Assembly (NCBI RefSeq): GCF_042180575.1
Contig: NZ_CP170094.1
Coordinates: forward strand, 2,108,001 to 2,172,000
From: Bernardetia sp042180575
GTDB lineage: Bacteria > Bacteroidota > Bacteroidia > Cytophagales > Bernardetiaceae
Direction: 5' to 3'
DNA: 64,000 nucleotides
The notes under the pieces were generated by a model. That model was not told where the DNA came from. It saw nothing but the letters and a program-made list of their open reading frames with translations, and searched no databases. The translations under genes and the position numbers were made by a program. Within the stretch, counting starts at the first letter, position 1. Each line of letters begins with the position of its first letter. Positions 44,305-53,277 of this stretch are shown here, one piece after another.

Positions 44305-45579
44305 TTATTTTTTATCCAAAATAGCCATATAAAATCCATCAAAACCAGTCTGATGAGAAAGTATTTTTTTATCTTCAATAAATTTAAAATCCTTTCCTGC
44401 TTCACTATTCAAGAATATTTCAACTTGATTTTGGTTTTCAGAAGGCAGAATAGAGCAAGTTGCATAAACTAACTTTCCACCTTTTTTAGTCATTTTAGAA
44501 TACTCTTGCAGGATATTTTGTTGTGTTTGTTTTATTTCTTCCAAAAAATCAAGGTTAAGTTTCCATTTTGCATCAGGGTTTCTACTCAAAACCCCCAACC
44601 CACTACAAGGCGCATCTATCAAAACTCTATCAGCTGAATTATAGAATGGTTTAAATTGATTATAATCAATATTTTTGCCTTCTCTTTTTATAGAATATGT
44701 TTTAATATTGTGAACATCAGCACGGTTGGCTCTTTTTCTCAATTCTATCAGCTTATTTTCATAAATATCCATTGCTGTTATTTGTCCTTTATTTTTTAAA
44801 AGAGAAGCAATATGAAGTGACTTTCCTCCTGCACCTGCACAGGTATCAATGATTTGTAAAGACTTGTTTTTATCACTATCCACATCTAAAAAATAAGCAA
44901 TAAGCTGTGAAGAAGCATCTTGAATCTCAAAAAAACCATCTTTGTATAAGGCATTTCTGACAATACTTTTTCTTTCTAAAAGCTGAATTGCTTCTGGATA
45001 AGTTGCCGTTTTTTGAGTAATTTTTTTGGTTTCAATGTTTTGTTCTGAAAGCTGTTTTTGGAGTTTTGCAACGCTTGTTTTCAGTGTATTGACACGCAAA
45101 ACTACTGGAGCTTGATTATTGAGTGCAGCAATTTCTTTTGTCCAAATATCATTTCCTAATTCTTTTTCTCCCAAATTATCCAACCAATCGGGAATGGATT
45201 CTTTATATTTTCGGATTTCAGATAGTTTGTTATACTCTTCTTTTATCGTTTCTTTATCATAATTTATTTCTTCAAATTCGTTCCAAGTTGGAAGTTCTAT
45301 TTCCTTCAAAACTGCCCAAATAGAAAATAATTGAAATAAATTTTGAGTAGAATAATTTTCACTTTGATAGGCTTCTTCTATTCCTGCTAGTTTTGCATAC
45401 AACCTTTTCCAGCGTACAATTTCATAAATCGTTTCTGCTACAAAACTTCTATCTCTTGCCCCCCAACGTTTGTCTTGTTTTAAGGTAATGGCAACAATTT
45501 TATCAGCCTGTTTTTTTTGATTGAAAATTTGGGAAAGAGAATCAATGACAGCCAAAACTAAATTACGATGTAAACGCAT
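44305..45579 (-). CDS. NOL1/NOP2/Sun-type RNA cytosine-C5 methyltransferase (RsmB-like)
   Basis: Start placed at MRLHRNLV (45579). About 424 residues. SAM-dependent m5C transfer to rRNA is inferred from the family. Seen: motif I IDTCAGAGGKSLHIA, DIYENKL, the catalytic PC motif in VLIDAPCSGLGVLSRNP and the second cysteine in KLVYATCSILPSENQ. The N-terminal ~130 residues form the NusB-like RNA-binding domain of RsmB. The last codons occur again at 43.47 kb. Confidence 0.9.
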   Translation of the reverse strand: MRLHRNLVLAVIDSLSQIFNQKKQADKIVAITLKQDKRWGARDRSFVAETIYEIVRWKRLYAKLAGIEEAYQSENYSTQNLFQLFSIWAVLKEIELPTWNEFEEINYDKETIKEEYNKLSEIRKYKESIPDWLDNLGEKELGNDIWTKEIAALNNQAPVVLRVNTLKTSVAKLQKQLSEQNIETKKITQKTATYPEAIQLLERKSIVRNALYKDGFFEIQDASSQLIAYFLDVDSDKNKSLQIIDTCAGAGGKSLHIASLLKNKGQITAMDIYENKLIELRKRANRADVHNIKTYSIKREGKNIDYNQFKPFYNSADRVLIDAPCSGLGVLSRNPDAKWKLNLDFLEEIKQTQQNILQEYSKMTKKGGKLVYATCSILPSENQNQVEIFLNSEAGKDFKFIEDKKILSHQTGFDGFYMAILDKK

Positions 45580-45812
45580 AGAATTTTTATTTTTTTTATA
45601 AAAAACCTTCAACAAGAAATAAAGCTATTATTGAGGATTAATTATAAAATTACGCTAGATTATAGGAAAAGGCAAGTCTTTTTCTCATCTATTTTCAAAT
45701 CTCATCTACTTTCAAGACGACTTTTGTAAAAACACTCTTGCAACTTTCTGAATTTGGTATAATTATTTTCCTTATTTCTTTTCTATTCTTGGATTCAACT
45801 CATAAACACAAA

Positions 45813-45912
45813 AAAAACTCCCCACTCCTTTTTTTGATTGGAATGAGGAATTACAAAGCGTGATGCTTAAATACATTGGTAGGTCTTAATGGGACACTAT
45901 GAACAGATGAGA
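45813..45912 (+). repeat. Composite intergenic repeat, modules A + C
   Basis: Module A is a terminator-like hairpin (CCCACTCC ... GGAATGAGG with A and T runs). Module C follows directly: GCGTGATGCTTAAATACATT then a TTAATGGGACACT tract. The same A-then-C order recurs at 52.2 kb; C with the tail of A recurs at 51.2 kb. Confidence 0.7.
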
Positions 45913-45951
45913 TTTACTTCTTATTAAACAGTTATATTAAGATGTAAATTG

Positions 45952-46152
45952 TTATATGTAAACTCTATATATATTAGCACTTTGACAAAGTACTCCTGGA
46001 GGGCAGCCACAATTCTGTAATGCCTGTGTAAAACTGAAAGAACATGGGATACCAGGTCCACAACACCAAACATAGTCTTGACCACCTATAATGGTGTTAG
46101 CTTTCTTTACAGAGATAGCATGTTTTCCAAATTTCTTTTTTAAATTTTTCAT
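45952..46152 (-). CDS. Possible double-glycine-leader, cysteine-rich peptide precursor
   Basis: 66 residues: a basic leader MKNLKKKFGKHAISVKKAN followed by TIIGG, the double-glycine cut site used by Bacteroidota bacteriocin-like and RiPP precursors. The 42-residue core starts QDYVWCCG and holds six Cys (WCC, PCS, NCGC, VLC). Core Cys would suit disulfides or lanthipeptide-type rings. No transporter or modifying enzyme is within the window. A secreted peptide is inference. Confidence 0.55.
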   Translation of the reverse strand: MKNLKKKFGKHAISVKKANTIIGGQDYVWCCGPGIPCSFSFTQALQNCGCPPGVLCQSANIYRVYI

Positions 46153-46256
46153 TTGTAGGTTTAATAAATGGAGTAATGTTTCTTAACAAGTCACAAATTA
46201 CGTAATAAAATAACAAAAAAACAAATAATTACAGACTATTGACAATAGTTTTAAAC

Positions 46257-46369
46257 ACAAAAAACACCCTTACTCCTTTTTTTGATGGGAATAAGGAAGT
46301 TTTTTTAGTGCAAGATTCCATCTTGTACTTGTTCTTTAATCAGCATATACTAACAAAATACATAAGGTT
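46257..46369 (+). repeat. Composite intergenic repeat, modules A + B
   Basis: Module A hairpin (TTACTCC ... GGAATAAGG) followed by module B (AAGATTCCATCTTGTACTTG, then TTCTTTAATCAGCATATAC). Module B recurs at 49.08 and 53.07 kb. Confidence 0.65.
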
Positions 46370-46744
46370 TTAATCCCAAATAGAATTACCTTTTCTTTCA
46401 TTCCATATTGTACCATCATTAACTTCCTTTATAGAAGAAGCGTTTATTATTTCAAAAACAATATTCTCACTAATTATTATTTTGGAATCATCAACTGTAT
46501 AATCAACAGAATACATAATATCTGTAAGCATAATGAAAGCCTTTTTTTCATCAACAAACCTTATTTCTTGATGGCAATTTATGAAAAAATCTGGATCAGG
46601 TTGTGCATCCAAACATTCTTGTTCTGTTTCAAACCAAAGATGATCAAAAGTTTTTCCGATAAGTTCATTTTTTTTGACACTATCGTCATCTGAACAACTA
46701 AAAAGAAAAGTGCCAATAATTAAAAACAATAAATACTTTTTCAT
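46370..46744 (-). CDS. Small lipoprotein of unknown function
   Basis: 124 residues with a lipoprotein signal (LFLIIGTFLFSC) and an acidic stretch (SDDDS) after the cut site. The body contains two Cys and a WFETEQECLDAQPDPDF segment. No family recognised. Confidence 0.6.
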   Translation of the reverse strand: MKKYLLFLIIGTFLFSCSDDDSVKKNELIGKTFDHLWFETEQECLDAQPDPDFFINCHQEIRFVDEKKAFIMLTDIMYSVDYTVDDSKIIISENIVFEIINASSIKEVNDGTIWNERKGNSIWD

Positions 46745-46838
46745 GATTTTTTGATGTATGATTTTACTGTGAATATTTTGAATTTAAGTACACATTAATA
46801 TAAACGCAGGTTTGAAGCTCTGTGCTGCACTTAGATTA

Positions 46839-46932
46839 AAAAAACTCCTCACTCCTTTTTTTGATTGGAATGAGGAAGGTTTGATTTTATAAATACTGGA
46901 AAACACAAGTCTAAGACTTGATAAAGGATAGG
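46839..46932 (+). repeat. Composite intergenic repeat, modules A + D
   Basis: Module A hairpin (CTCCTCACTCC ... GGAATGAGGAAG), then a GGTTTGATTTTATAAATAC tract and module D, ACACAAGTCTAAGACTTGAT, a short palindrome. Nearly identical copy at 48.92 kb. Confidence 0.7.
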
Positions 46933-46995
46933 AGGATTTGCAAACTGATAAGTCATCGTCTAATTTTATTATTTATACGATGGTTGATAGTTATT

Positions 46996-47436
46996 TTAAT
47001 TTTGAATTTTTATAAGAAGTTCTTCTAATGACTTAGAACGTATATAATAATGTTGCTTTAAAATATTAATAGAGCTATCTGCACGGAATAATAAGTCTTT
47101 ATTTGGAGAATCTTCATAGTTTAGTGCAATTTCTTTTTTGAAGTTTGTTTTAGTGTGTAAAACTTCTATTGGTATATGCTCCAAGTTTAGAAGTTCTCTT
47201 GTTTGATTTTCCAAATCGAAATTTCTTTTAGACATGTGTGTAAGCATCTCAACATCATTAGTTAGTTCAATGAGTTTTTCTTTTAGTTCTTCAAGTTCTC
47301 TTTTCTCAGCAGATTTTATCTTCCAATTTCCTCCTATTTCATTGTTTAGATGCTCTGATAAACTATTATCTTGAATCTCAGACGAGCAGGAAGTTAATAA
47401 TAAAGTTATCAATACTAAAAAGTTGAATCTCATCAT
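46996..47436 (-). CDS. Lipoprotein of unknown function with coiled-coil-like body
   Basis: 146 residues: lipoprotein signal (LVLITLLLTSC), then a charged helical body (ELEELKEKLIELTNDVEML) that may form a coiled coil. No known family. An alternative start is the second Met. It is bounded by the A+D repeat on one side and by the IS3 element on the other. Confidence 0.6.
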   Translation of the reverse strand: MMRFNFLVLITLLLTSCSSEIQDNSLSEHLNNEIGGNWKIKSAEKRELEELKEKLIELTNDVEMLTHMSKRNFDLENQTRELLNLEHIPIEVLHTKTNFKKEIALNYEDSPNKDLLFRADSSINILKQHYYIRSKSLEELLIKIQN

Positions 47437-47575
47437 ATTTGCTATTTTTTATATAAAAAAACATAACGTTTTTTCTATCCAGTTTTGGATGAAAAGCATA
47501 TTAAGAACAGAAAAGTTTAGTCAAATGTCTAGTCCTGAAATAGTGTTACAGGTTTTTAGATAAATTAAATATAGA

Positions 47576-48421
47576 TCAGGCAGTCTTTAGATTGTCTGAT
47601 TTTTCTTTTTTATACGTTCTTATTCGAATGTTTTCCTCTTGATGTGTTTGTTGTGGTGTTTGCATGTAGAGCGACCAATGAGGTCTTTCTGTATTATAAA
47701 TTTCCACACTTTGTTTTACCACTTTTTGTAAAAACTTCAAATAAGTTATTTGTGAGTCCAATAAAAACTCTTGTTTTAAAATTCCATTCACACGTTCTGC
47801 AACAGCATTTTCGTATGGGTCATAGCATTCTGTCATACTACAACGAACACGGTTTTTAATTAAAATAGTTTGATATTCATCACTACAATATTGAACCCCT
47901 CTATCTGAATGATGAATTAGTTCTCGTAAAGGATAGTTTCTGTTTTTCAATGCCATTTTCAAAGCATTTGAACAACCAACTGTTTCTAAACTATTAGAAA
48001 CATCATAACCCACTATTTTTTTTGAATACGCATCTGTAACCAATGCTAAATACATCGGATTCTCCCTTGTTCCAACATAAGTAATATCACTTACCCAAAC
48101 TTGCTCTGCTCGTTCAATTTTCAAATTTGCTATCAAATTTCTATGCTTTTTGAAACGATGAAGTGAGTTTGTAGTAACATGATACCTCCGTTTAGGTAAA
48201 ATAAGAAGATGGTTAGCTTTTAAAATAAAAAATAGTTTATCTCGTCCCACTTTCAAGGCTTTCAAAGGAGCTTCTAAAATATGATAGAGTTTACGAGTAC
48301 CAACTCTTGGCATTTGCGCTCTAACCTTTTTTACTAAATCAACTACTTTTTGAGCCAACTCTTTACATTTTTTCGTTCGCAATAAAGAGTAATAATACAC
48401 CCGTCTAGTTATCCCAAGCAA
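47576..48421 (-). CDS. IS3 transposase orfB (integrase core)
   Basis: 281 residues from the first ATG. The rve-type catalytic core has D (VWVSDITYVG), D (HHSDRGVQYCS) and E (NAVAERVNGILKQEF). The same frame extends upstream without stop into the orfA end, so the real product is an OrfAB fusion made by -1 frameshifting. HTH_21-like N-terminal part (GTRKLYHIL) is present. Confidence 0.92.
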   Translation of the reverse strand: MLGITRRVYYYSLLRTKKCKELAQKVVDLVKKVRAQMPRVGTRKLYHILEAPLKALKVGRDKLFFILKANHLLILPKRRYHVTTNSLHRFKKHRNLIANLKIERAEQVWVSDITYVGTRENPMYLALVTDAYSKKIVGYDVSNSLETVGCSNALKMALKNRNYPLRELIHHSDRGVQYCSDEYQTILIKNRVRCSMTECYDPYENAVAERVNGILKQEFLLDSQITYLKFLQKVVKQSVEIYNTERPHWSLYMQTPQQTHQEENIRIRTYKKEKSDNLKTA

Positions 48422-48471
48422 TTTACAGGTTTTACTTATACTTGTTGCATGCTGTTCACTAAATGAACTAA

Positions 48472-48855
48472 TTACTTGGGTTTGGAGTTTTTTCGTATCT
48501 GAATTTTATATTCCTTTTCTGCTAAATCAATCATCATATCAAACAAAATAGCCTTTTTATCTAAAGTAGATAGCTCTTCTTGTAAAGTAGCATTTTGCTT
48601 TTTTAGATGACGAATTTCCTGTTCTTGTTCTATTAAACGTTGTTCTGCTGTTTTCATAGGACGAATTACTTTATAAGAATGATCAAAATTACCATATTTA
48701 TCAAGCCAATTCACAACTGTTTTTCGGCTCTGAATACCATAATTCCGTTGGGCTTGAGTGACTGTAAAAAGACCTTGTTCAATTTCCTTAACTACTTGAA
48801 GTTTGAATTGCATGGTGTAGTCTTTCTGTGTACGTTTAACATATTTACGTTCCAT
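48472..48855 (-). CDS. IS3 transposase orfA (HTH and leucine zipper)
   Basis: 127 residues: helix-turn-helix (KEIEQGLFTVTQAQRNYGI ... TVVNWLDKYG) and a coiled coil (EQEQEIRHLKKQNATLQEEL). Near its end lies an in-frame A AAA AAC heptamer (minus strand, 48493-48487), the standard IS3 -1 slippery site. Confidence 0.9.
   Translation of the reverse strand: MERKYVKRTQKDYTMQFKLQVVKEIEQGLFTVTQAQRNYGIQSRKTVVNWLDKYGNFDHSYKVIRPMKTAEQRLIEQEQEIRHLKKQNATLQEELSTLDKKAILFDMMIDLAEKEYKIQIRKNSKPK
48487..48493 (-). promoter_or_regulatory. Programmed -1 frameshift heptamer A AAA AAC
   Basis: In orfA frame the bases read as A-AAA-AAC; a -1 slip joins orfA to the orfB frame 15 bases before the orfA stop. Confidence 0.75.
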
Positions 48856-48917
48856 AATAAAATTAGTTGTGTAACACTATATTAGGACGACACAAAATAA
48901 AAAAATAACCATCAACT

Positions 48918-49172
48918 ACAAAAAACTCCTCACTCCTTTTTTTTGATGGGAATGGGGAAGGTTTGATTTTATAAATACTGGAAAACACAAGTCTAAGACT
49001 TGATAAATGATAGGTTGTAATCTTCAATATAACACTCAACTATCTTTTGTCAAAAACTAAACATACAGCTGAGAGGTTTCTAGTATAAGGTTTTATCTTG
49101 TACTTGTTCTTTGACTACACCGACTTTCGGTTCATCAGCATATGTTGGGTAGTAACCTTGCGCCAGAGTGGG
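48918..49172 (+). repeat. Composite intergenic repeat, modules A + D + B
   Basis: Module A (48918-48962) and D (about 48980-49003) nearly match 46.84-46.93 kb. Module B (49079-49172) carries TATCTTGTACTTGTTCTTTG and ends ACCTTGCGCCAGAGTGGGG, the same end as at 53.16 kb. Confidence 0.7.
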
Positions 49173-49179
49173 GTTGTGT

Positions 49180-50925
49180 TCAGTTTTTTATGTTAGGAAT
49201 TATAGGAAGTTGTAAAAATGAATCAAACTTTCCTCCTGTATGAATTACATGTTCTCCACCTGTATTTAGTGAATTATCTTTATACATTGGTAAATGTGGA
49301 TAAATTTCGTAGGAGGCAAGAGTTAATTCTAGAGTTTCTCCTTCATAAAAATATACTGAAGTTGGAGGGAAGGGAATTTCCATGCATATGATTTCTCCTG
49401 AATTTATTTTTTTGTGTCCTTTAAAAAGGTGATAAGGGATAATATCAGTTGATTTTTCTTTGTCTAACTCTCTAAAAGAAGCACGCATAAAAGCCCTCGT
49501 AATTACATCTTCTTTGTTTCCAACAGTTCCATAAAAGGGTACTCTCTTTCCAGTTTTATCATATTTATTTAATACGGTAAAGACATTAAAATCATTGGCA
49601 TTTTTAGATTGTAACTCCATCCAAACTTTTAGCTTGGCATGTCCTGTGATTTCAGTATCTTCAGTAAAGGTTACTCTAAAGTTTTGAACACCTTTTTTTC
49701 CATCATAAGACAATTTCCCCTCTGAGTGTTCTGGGCTAGATAGCAGCTTATTATTAGCTGTTAGGTAATATTTCAAGTATTGAGTTCGGCTAATTGGCCA
49801 TTCGTTTTCTCCTCTTATTTCATGTATTTTATCACGACTAGACCTTACCTCTAACCTAATCGGTGAAGTTTCTGACCATCCATTATCTTTCTTGTCTTTG
49901 AGGTAGTAATCCATAAACCTTAAGGTAAGTTCTAGCACCTCTTGGCTGTAGTAGGCATCCCATTTTCCATTTCTATGGGTATACATCCACTTTTCTTTAC
50001 TCTTTACATCTGTGAATGAACGGTATGAGCCATTGGTATGGAGATTAACATCCGAGAAAGAAACACATGTTAAAATTGGGATATCAATATTTTCACAAGG
50101 TGCTCTTTTCTCTTCCCAAAATTCATCATAGAAAGGGTGCTGGACTAAAAAGTCGGTGGGCTTACCTCCTTGACTATTAATAAAATCTTTTGAAGACCCT
50201 GTCAATGAATGTTTTATTTCCAAAGCCCACCAGAAGTTGGCAAAGCCTTCTTGAGGAATCCCTCCTGAATTAACTAAATCACGATAAATGTCAGTAATAC
50301 CCTCCCATGGGGATATACACTTTAATGCTTTTGGTGTCTTATTTTCATAATCTTGACAAGCTGCTACATGATATTGCGAAATTGCAAGAAAACTCACACC
50401 GTTCAGTCCCACATTTCCATTACACCAATCTTGTTCGGCAACCCATTCAATAACTTCATAGAATACTTTAGATTGATTTCGATTAAGAACACTAGGCGTT
50501 CCTGTACTCCCTCCATATCCTGGCATATTCATATTTACGACAATATAGTCATTGGCAACCCAAAAATTTGGGTCAGGAGATTCCCAACTTGTAAGGGTTG
50601 AAAACTTAGGGATTCCCACTTGGGGGATTGTTCTATATTGTTTGGGGACACCTTTGAAAGGAGTTTTACCTAAAGCAGAAACTAAGTGGTTGTCATAGGG
50701 GTGAGCACACATAATTACAGGAAGTGCTCTTTTTTCAGCAAGTGCTTTCTTGGATTTGAATATATTTACTAGAATATTGGCATCATCTGAAACAGGAACA
50801 TTAACATCCCAGTCAGCATGGATGTCATCAATTGGAGGGATTAATTCAGCTTTTCCTTTAAAAAGTTGACCACTTAGAATCGCATTCTTAAGAACAGGGA
50901 ATATAGACTTTAATAGCTTATACAT
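49180..50925 (-). CDS. CocE/NonD-family serine hydrolase (X-Pro dipeptidyl-peptidase type)
   Basis: 581 residues. The N-terminal alpha/beta hydrolase has DNHLVSALGK, the nucleophile elbow in GNVGLNGVSFLAISQYHVAA (GxSFLA), WEGITDIYRD, and a C-terminal jelly-roll-like domain (YYLTANNKLLS ... AKLKVWMELQSKNANDFNVFTVLNKYDKTGKRVPF) as in the CocE/PepX group. Likely an esterase, acylase or peptidase; the substrate is unknown. No signal peptide was seen. Single gene. Confidence 0.85.
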   Translation of the reverse strand: MYKLLKSIFPVLKNAILSGQLFKGKAELIPPIDDIHADWDVNVPVSDDANILVNIFKSKKALAEKRALPVIMCAHPYDNHLVSALGKTPFKGVPKQYRTIPQVGIPKFSTLTSWESPDPNFWVANDYIVVNMNMPGYGGSTGTPSVLNRNQSKVFYEVIEWVAEQDWCNGNVGLNGVSFLAISQYHVAACQDYENKTPKALKCISPWEGITDIYRDLVNSGGIPQEGFANFWWALEIKHSLTGSSKDFINSQGGKPTDFLVQHPFYDEFWEEKRAPCENIDIPILTCVSFSDVNLHTNGSYRSFTDVKSKEKWMYTHRNGKWDAYYSQEVLELTLRFMDYYLKDKKDNGWSETSPIRLEVRSSRDKIHEIRGENEWPISRTQYLKYYLTANNKLLSSPEHSEGKLSYDGKKGVQNFRVTFTEDTEITGHAKLKVWMELQSKNANDFNVFTVLNKYDKTGKRVPFYGTVGNKEDVITRAFMRASFRELDKEKSTDIIPYHLFKGHKKINSGEIICMEIPFPPTSVYFYEGETLELTLASYEIYPHLPMYKDNSLNTGGEHVIHTGGKFDSFLQLPIIPNIKN

Positions 50926-51104
50926 ATCTTATTTTTTAGCAACAAACATAGCATGTTGAATGGATAAAGTACATAAGATACAAAAAAATAAGGTCTTTTG
51001 GGTATCGACTCAATTTTTACATTGGAGTGAAAAATTATTCTGACTAACGTAAAATGTAATTTGCTGATTTTTATTTTTTTATGAAAATTTTAAAAAATCC
51101 CAAA

Positions 51105-51275
51105 GCCGTTGTTGGTCATCGTAACGGCAAGCCGAAACTAAAGACAAGGGCAACGGCAGTAAGGAAATACTTGCAAATGGGGAACACCAACAAGAACGTA
51201 GAATGAGGAATTGCAAAGCGTGACGCTTAAATACATTTTTAGATTCTTAGTGGGACACTAAGAATAGGTGGGAAA
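51105..51275 (+). repeat. Intergenic hairpin (GCCGTT ... AACGGC) followed by module C
   Basis: GCCGTT and AACGGC form a short stem at 51105-51128, and CCAACAAGAACG at ~51187-51198 roughly complements the CGTTGTTGG inside it. Then comes AATGAGGAATTGCAAAGCG, the tail of module A, and module C (GTGACGCTTAAATACATT ... TTAGTGGGACACTAAGAAT). Confidence 0.55.
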
Positions 51276-51314
51276 ATAAGGCTAGATATAAACTATGCAA
51301 ATTATTAGTATTTG

Positions 51315-51968
51315 TTATTTATTACTATTCAATATTGTCAATATCTCAACTCCCATGTATGTGTAAAGATAAGCTGTATCAGAAATAGGTTTTGAAATGA
51401 ATTGTTGAACATTATTTTCAAATATTGCCTTCTCTGTAATGACTATCCTTATTTTAAGATTAGTAATACACTTATGTTTAAACATTGAGTTGAACCTTAC
51501 CGTTGTTTGGAATTTGCTTGATTCACTACTACTAGACTCACTACTACTATAAGCTGATATTTGAAATTGAGTGGACACAGAGTCAGTATTCAACTCTTTT
51601 CCGAGTTCTAAAATCTCGGTATCACAAAAATAAAGGTGCATCTGAACTGACTTATCTTCATTATAAAATACCCAATCTTGTATTCCATTAGAGGGGGTAG
51701 TGATATTTTCTTCAATTAAATATTCATGAATCCAATTGGTTATATTATCTGATTCTTTATGTAAAAGTTTATTATTTATGGATTTAATGAATTTTTTGAC
51801 TTCAATTTCTACCAAATCTTTATTAAGGTTTTTGAATTCTAATATGCCATTGTTAGGAAAAAAACAATCTGAATAATAATCAAAGTTATCATCAACCTTG
51901 TGTTTTGATGAGCAAGAGAAAAAGGTTATACTCATTATAAAAACTATGTAAATACGTATTTTTTTCAT
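51315..51968 (-). CDS. Lipoprotein of unknown function
   Basis: 217 residues with a lipoprotein signal (IVFIMSITFFSC). A serine-rich stretch (SAYSSSESSSSESS) lies in the middle, like a linker. No family recognised. Confidence 0.6.
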   Translation of the reverse strand: MKKIRIYIVFIMSITFFSCSSKHKVDDNFDYYSDCFFPNNGILEFKNLNKDLVEIEVKKFIKSINNKLLHKESDNITNWIHEYLIEENITTPSNGIQDWVFYNEDKSVQMHLYFCDTEILELGKELNTDSVSTQFQISAYSSSESSSSESSKFQTTVRFNSMFKHKCITNLKIRIVITEKAIFENNVQQFISKPISDTAYLYTYMGVEILTILNSNK

Positions 51969-52180
51969 TAGAATAAGGAAAATTTAAAAGAAAAATCAAC
52001 TTCATAAATCTAAGATTTAAAACTAATAAATTGTAGTTACAAACTAGGCTTAATAGGGTACTTTTTATATTCTTAAATAACTTCATAGGCTATATAATCA
52101 CTTCCTATAAAAATATAAAACTTGTTTAGGTTAGTTTTTGCCATCTAAATTTAGAAAATAATCATCAACTATACAAATAA

Positions 52181-52302
52181 ACAAAAAACTCCTCACTCCT
52201 TTTTTGATGGGAATGAGGAAGGTTTGGTTTTATAAATATTTTGAAAGCGTGATGCTTAAATACATTTATAGGTTCTTAGTGGGAAACTACGAATAGGTGG
52301 GG
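52181..52302 (+). repeat. Composite intergenic repeat, modules A + C
   Basis: Module A (CTCCTCACTCC ... GGAATGAGGAAGG) and, after a short spacer, module C (AAAGCGTGATGCTTAAATAC ... TTAGTGGGAAACTACGAATA). It lies upstream of the VapBC genes, whereas at other loci the same composite is downstream of a minus-strand gene. Confidence 0.7.
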
Positions 52303-52399
52303 AAAATAATGGAAATGAGTAAGTAGAGAAAACGATAACCATTCTTTTTGCGTTATATAAAAGTAAAACCAACTACTTATAAATTAAAATTCAAAAATT

Positions 52400-52624
52400 A
52401 TGAATACCACATTAAAGAAGCAAATTATTTTAGATTTAGATATTTTAGAAAGATATGGAATGTTGCATTTAGTTTCTCAATTTGTGGAACTTATGAAGCA
52501 TCAAAAACCTCCTTTTATCACTAATCCAATCCGACATTTTGCAGGAAGTATGCCTAAAGAAAATGCTGAGGAAATTGAAACAATTATCAATTCAGAATTT
52601 AATACAATAGAAGGAGAATGGTAA
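52400..52624 (+). CDS. Antitoxin of a VapBC-type pair
   Basis: 74 residues without a recognised fold, ending IETIINSEFNTIEGEW. It overlaps the PIN-domain toxin start by 7 bases (ATGGTAA), typical of antitoxin-toxin coupling. The antitoxin probably neutralises the RNase by direct binding through its C-terminal end. Confidence 0.7.
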   Translation: MNTTLKKQIILDLDILERYGMLHLVSQFVELMKHQKPPFITNPIRHFAGSMPKENAEEIETIINSEFNTIEGEW

Positions 52625-53004
52625 AGGAGAGAATAGTTTTAGATACAAATGTAGTTTCTGCCATACTCAAAGGAAATGCAGAAATTGTAAATAAATTAGA
52701 AAACTACACACCTTGTTTGCCTGTCATTGTTTGTGGCGAACTTTTATTTGGTGCAAATAATTCTTCTCGTGTTGCTCAAAACATTGAAATTATCACAAAC
52801 TTTATAAATGCTACTGAAATTTTGGCTGTTACGTATGAAGTAGCAGAAAAATATGCTTTGGTTAGAAATCAACTCAAAAAAATAGGAAGACCAATTCCAG
52901 AAAATGATATTTGGATTGCTGCTACTTGTTTGACTTATCAATTACCTGTGGCTACGTTTGATAAACATTTTGGATATGTAGAAGGAATAAAATTGTTTTT
53001 GTAA
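52618..53004 (+). CDS. VapC-family PIN-domain RNase toxin
   Basis: 128 residues. PIN-domain acidic residues are visible in VLDTNVVSAIL, CGELLFG and ENDIWIAATC. VapC toxins cleave RNA, often tRNA or rRNA. It is complete, and translationally coupled to its antitoxin. A repeat (A+B) follows. Confidence 0.88.
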   Translation: MVKERIVLDTNVVSAILKGNAEIVNKLENYTPCLPVIVCGELLFGANNSSRVAQNIEIITNFINATEILAVTYEVAEKYALVRNQLKKIGRPIPENDIWIAATCLTYQLPVATFDKHFGYVEGIKLFL

Positions 53005-53028
53005 AAAAAACAATTTGAATTAGAATAA

Positions 53029-53165
53029 TCAAAAAAAATCCTTACTCCTTTTTTTGATGGGAATGAGGAATTTCTAGTGCAAGATTCTATCTTGTACTTG
53101 TTCTTTCGCAAGCATATGCTTGCTGAAATAATAGACACAAGGTAAGAACCTTGCGCCAGAGTGGG
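53029..53165 (+). repeat. Composite intergenic repeat, modules A + B
   Basis: Module A (CTTACTCC ... GGAATGAGGAA) then module B (AAGATTCTATCTTGTACTTG, then AGCATATGCTTGC and ACCTTGCGCCAGAGTGGG). Its end coincides with the point where the fic remnant loses its match to the Fic family. Confidence 0.7.
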
Positions 53166-53271
53166 TATTTCCTTCTATTTGAGAAGACTTCCAACTCAAA
53201 TCAATGGCTAATCTTTCAATTTCTCTCGAATACTCTTCTGCTGATAGTTCGCCGATGTTTTTTAGATATAC
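53164..53271 (-). pseudogene. fic remnant, downstream piece (beyond the IS4 insertion)
   Basis: Read after the IS4 element and one TTGTTG duplication are removed, the frame continues the upstream ORF with VYLKNIGELSAEEYSREIERL and SWKSSQIEGNT, the classical N-terminal part of the Fic fold. The expected continuation and the catalytic HPFxxGNGR motif are missing: the repeat module B begins right there. Confidence 0.7.
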
Positions 53272-53277
53272 TTGTTG

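Larger units (their letters stand above)
47526..48894 (-). mobile_element. IS3-family insertion sequence
   Basis: 1369 bp with imperfect terminal repeats ending in TGT ... ACA (TGTCTAGTCCTGAAATAGTG at left; complement of TGTGTCGTCCTAATATAGTG at right) and an AAA triplet on both sides. OrfA and orfB overlap with a slippery heptamer. Complete. Confidence 0.9.

Noticed and set aside
45813..53165. Modules A-D as a CRISPR array
   Set aside because: Units are kilobases apart, of different composition, and separated by genes.
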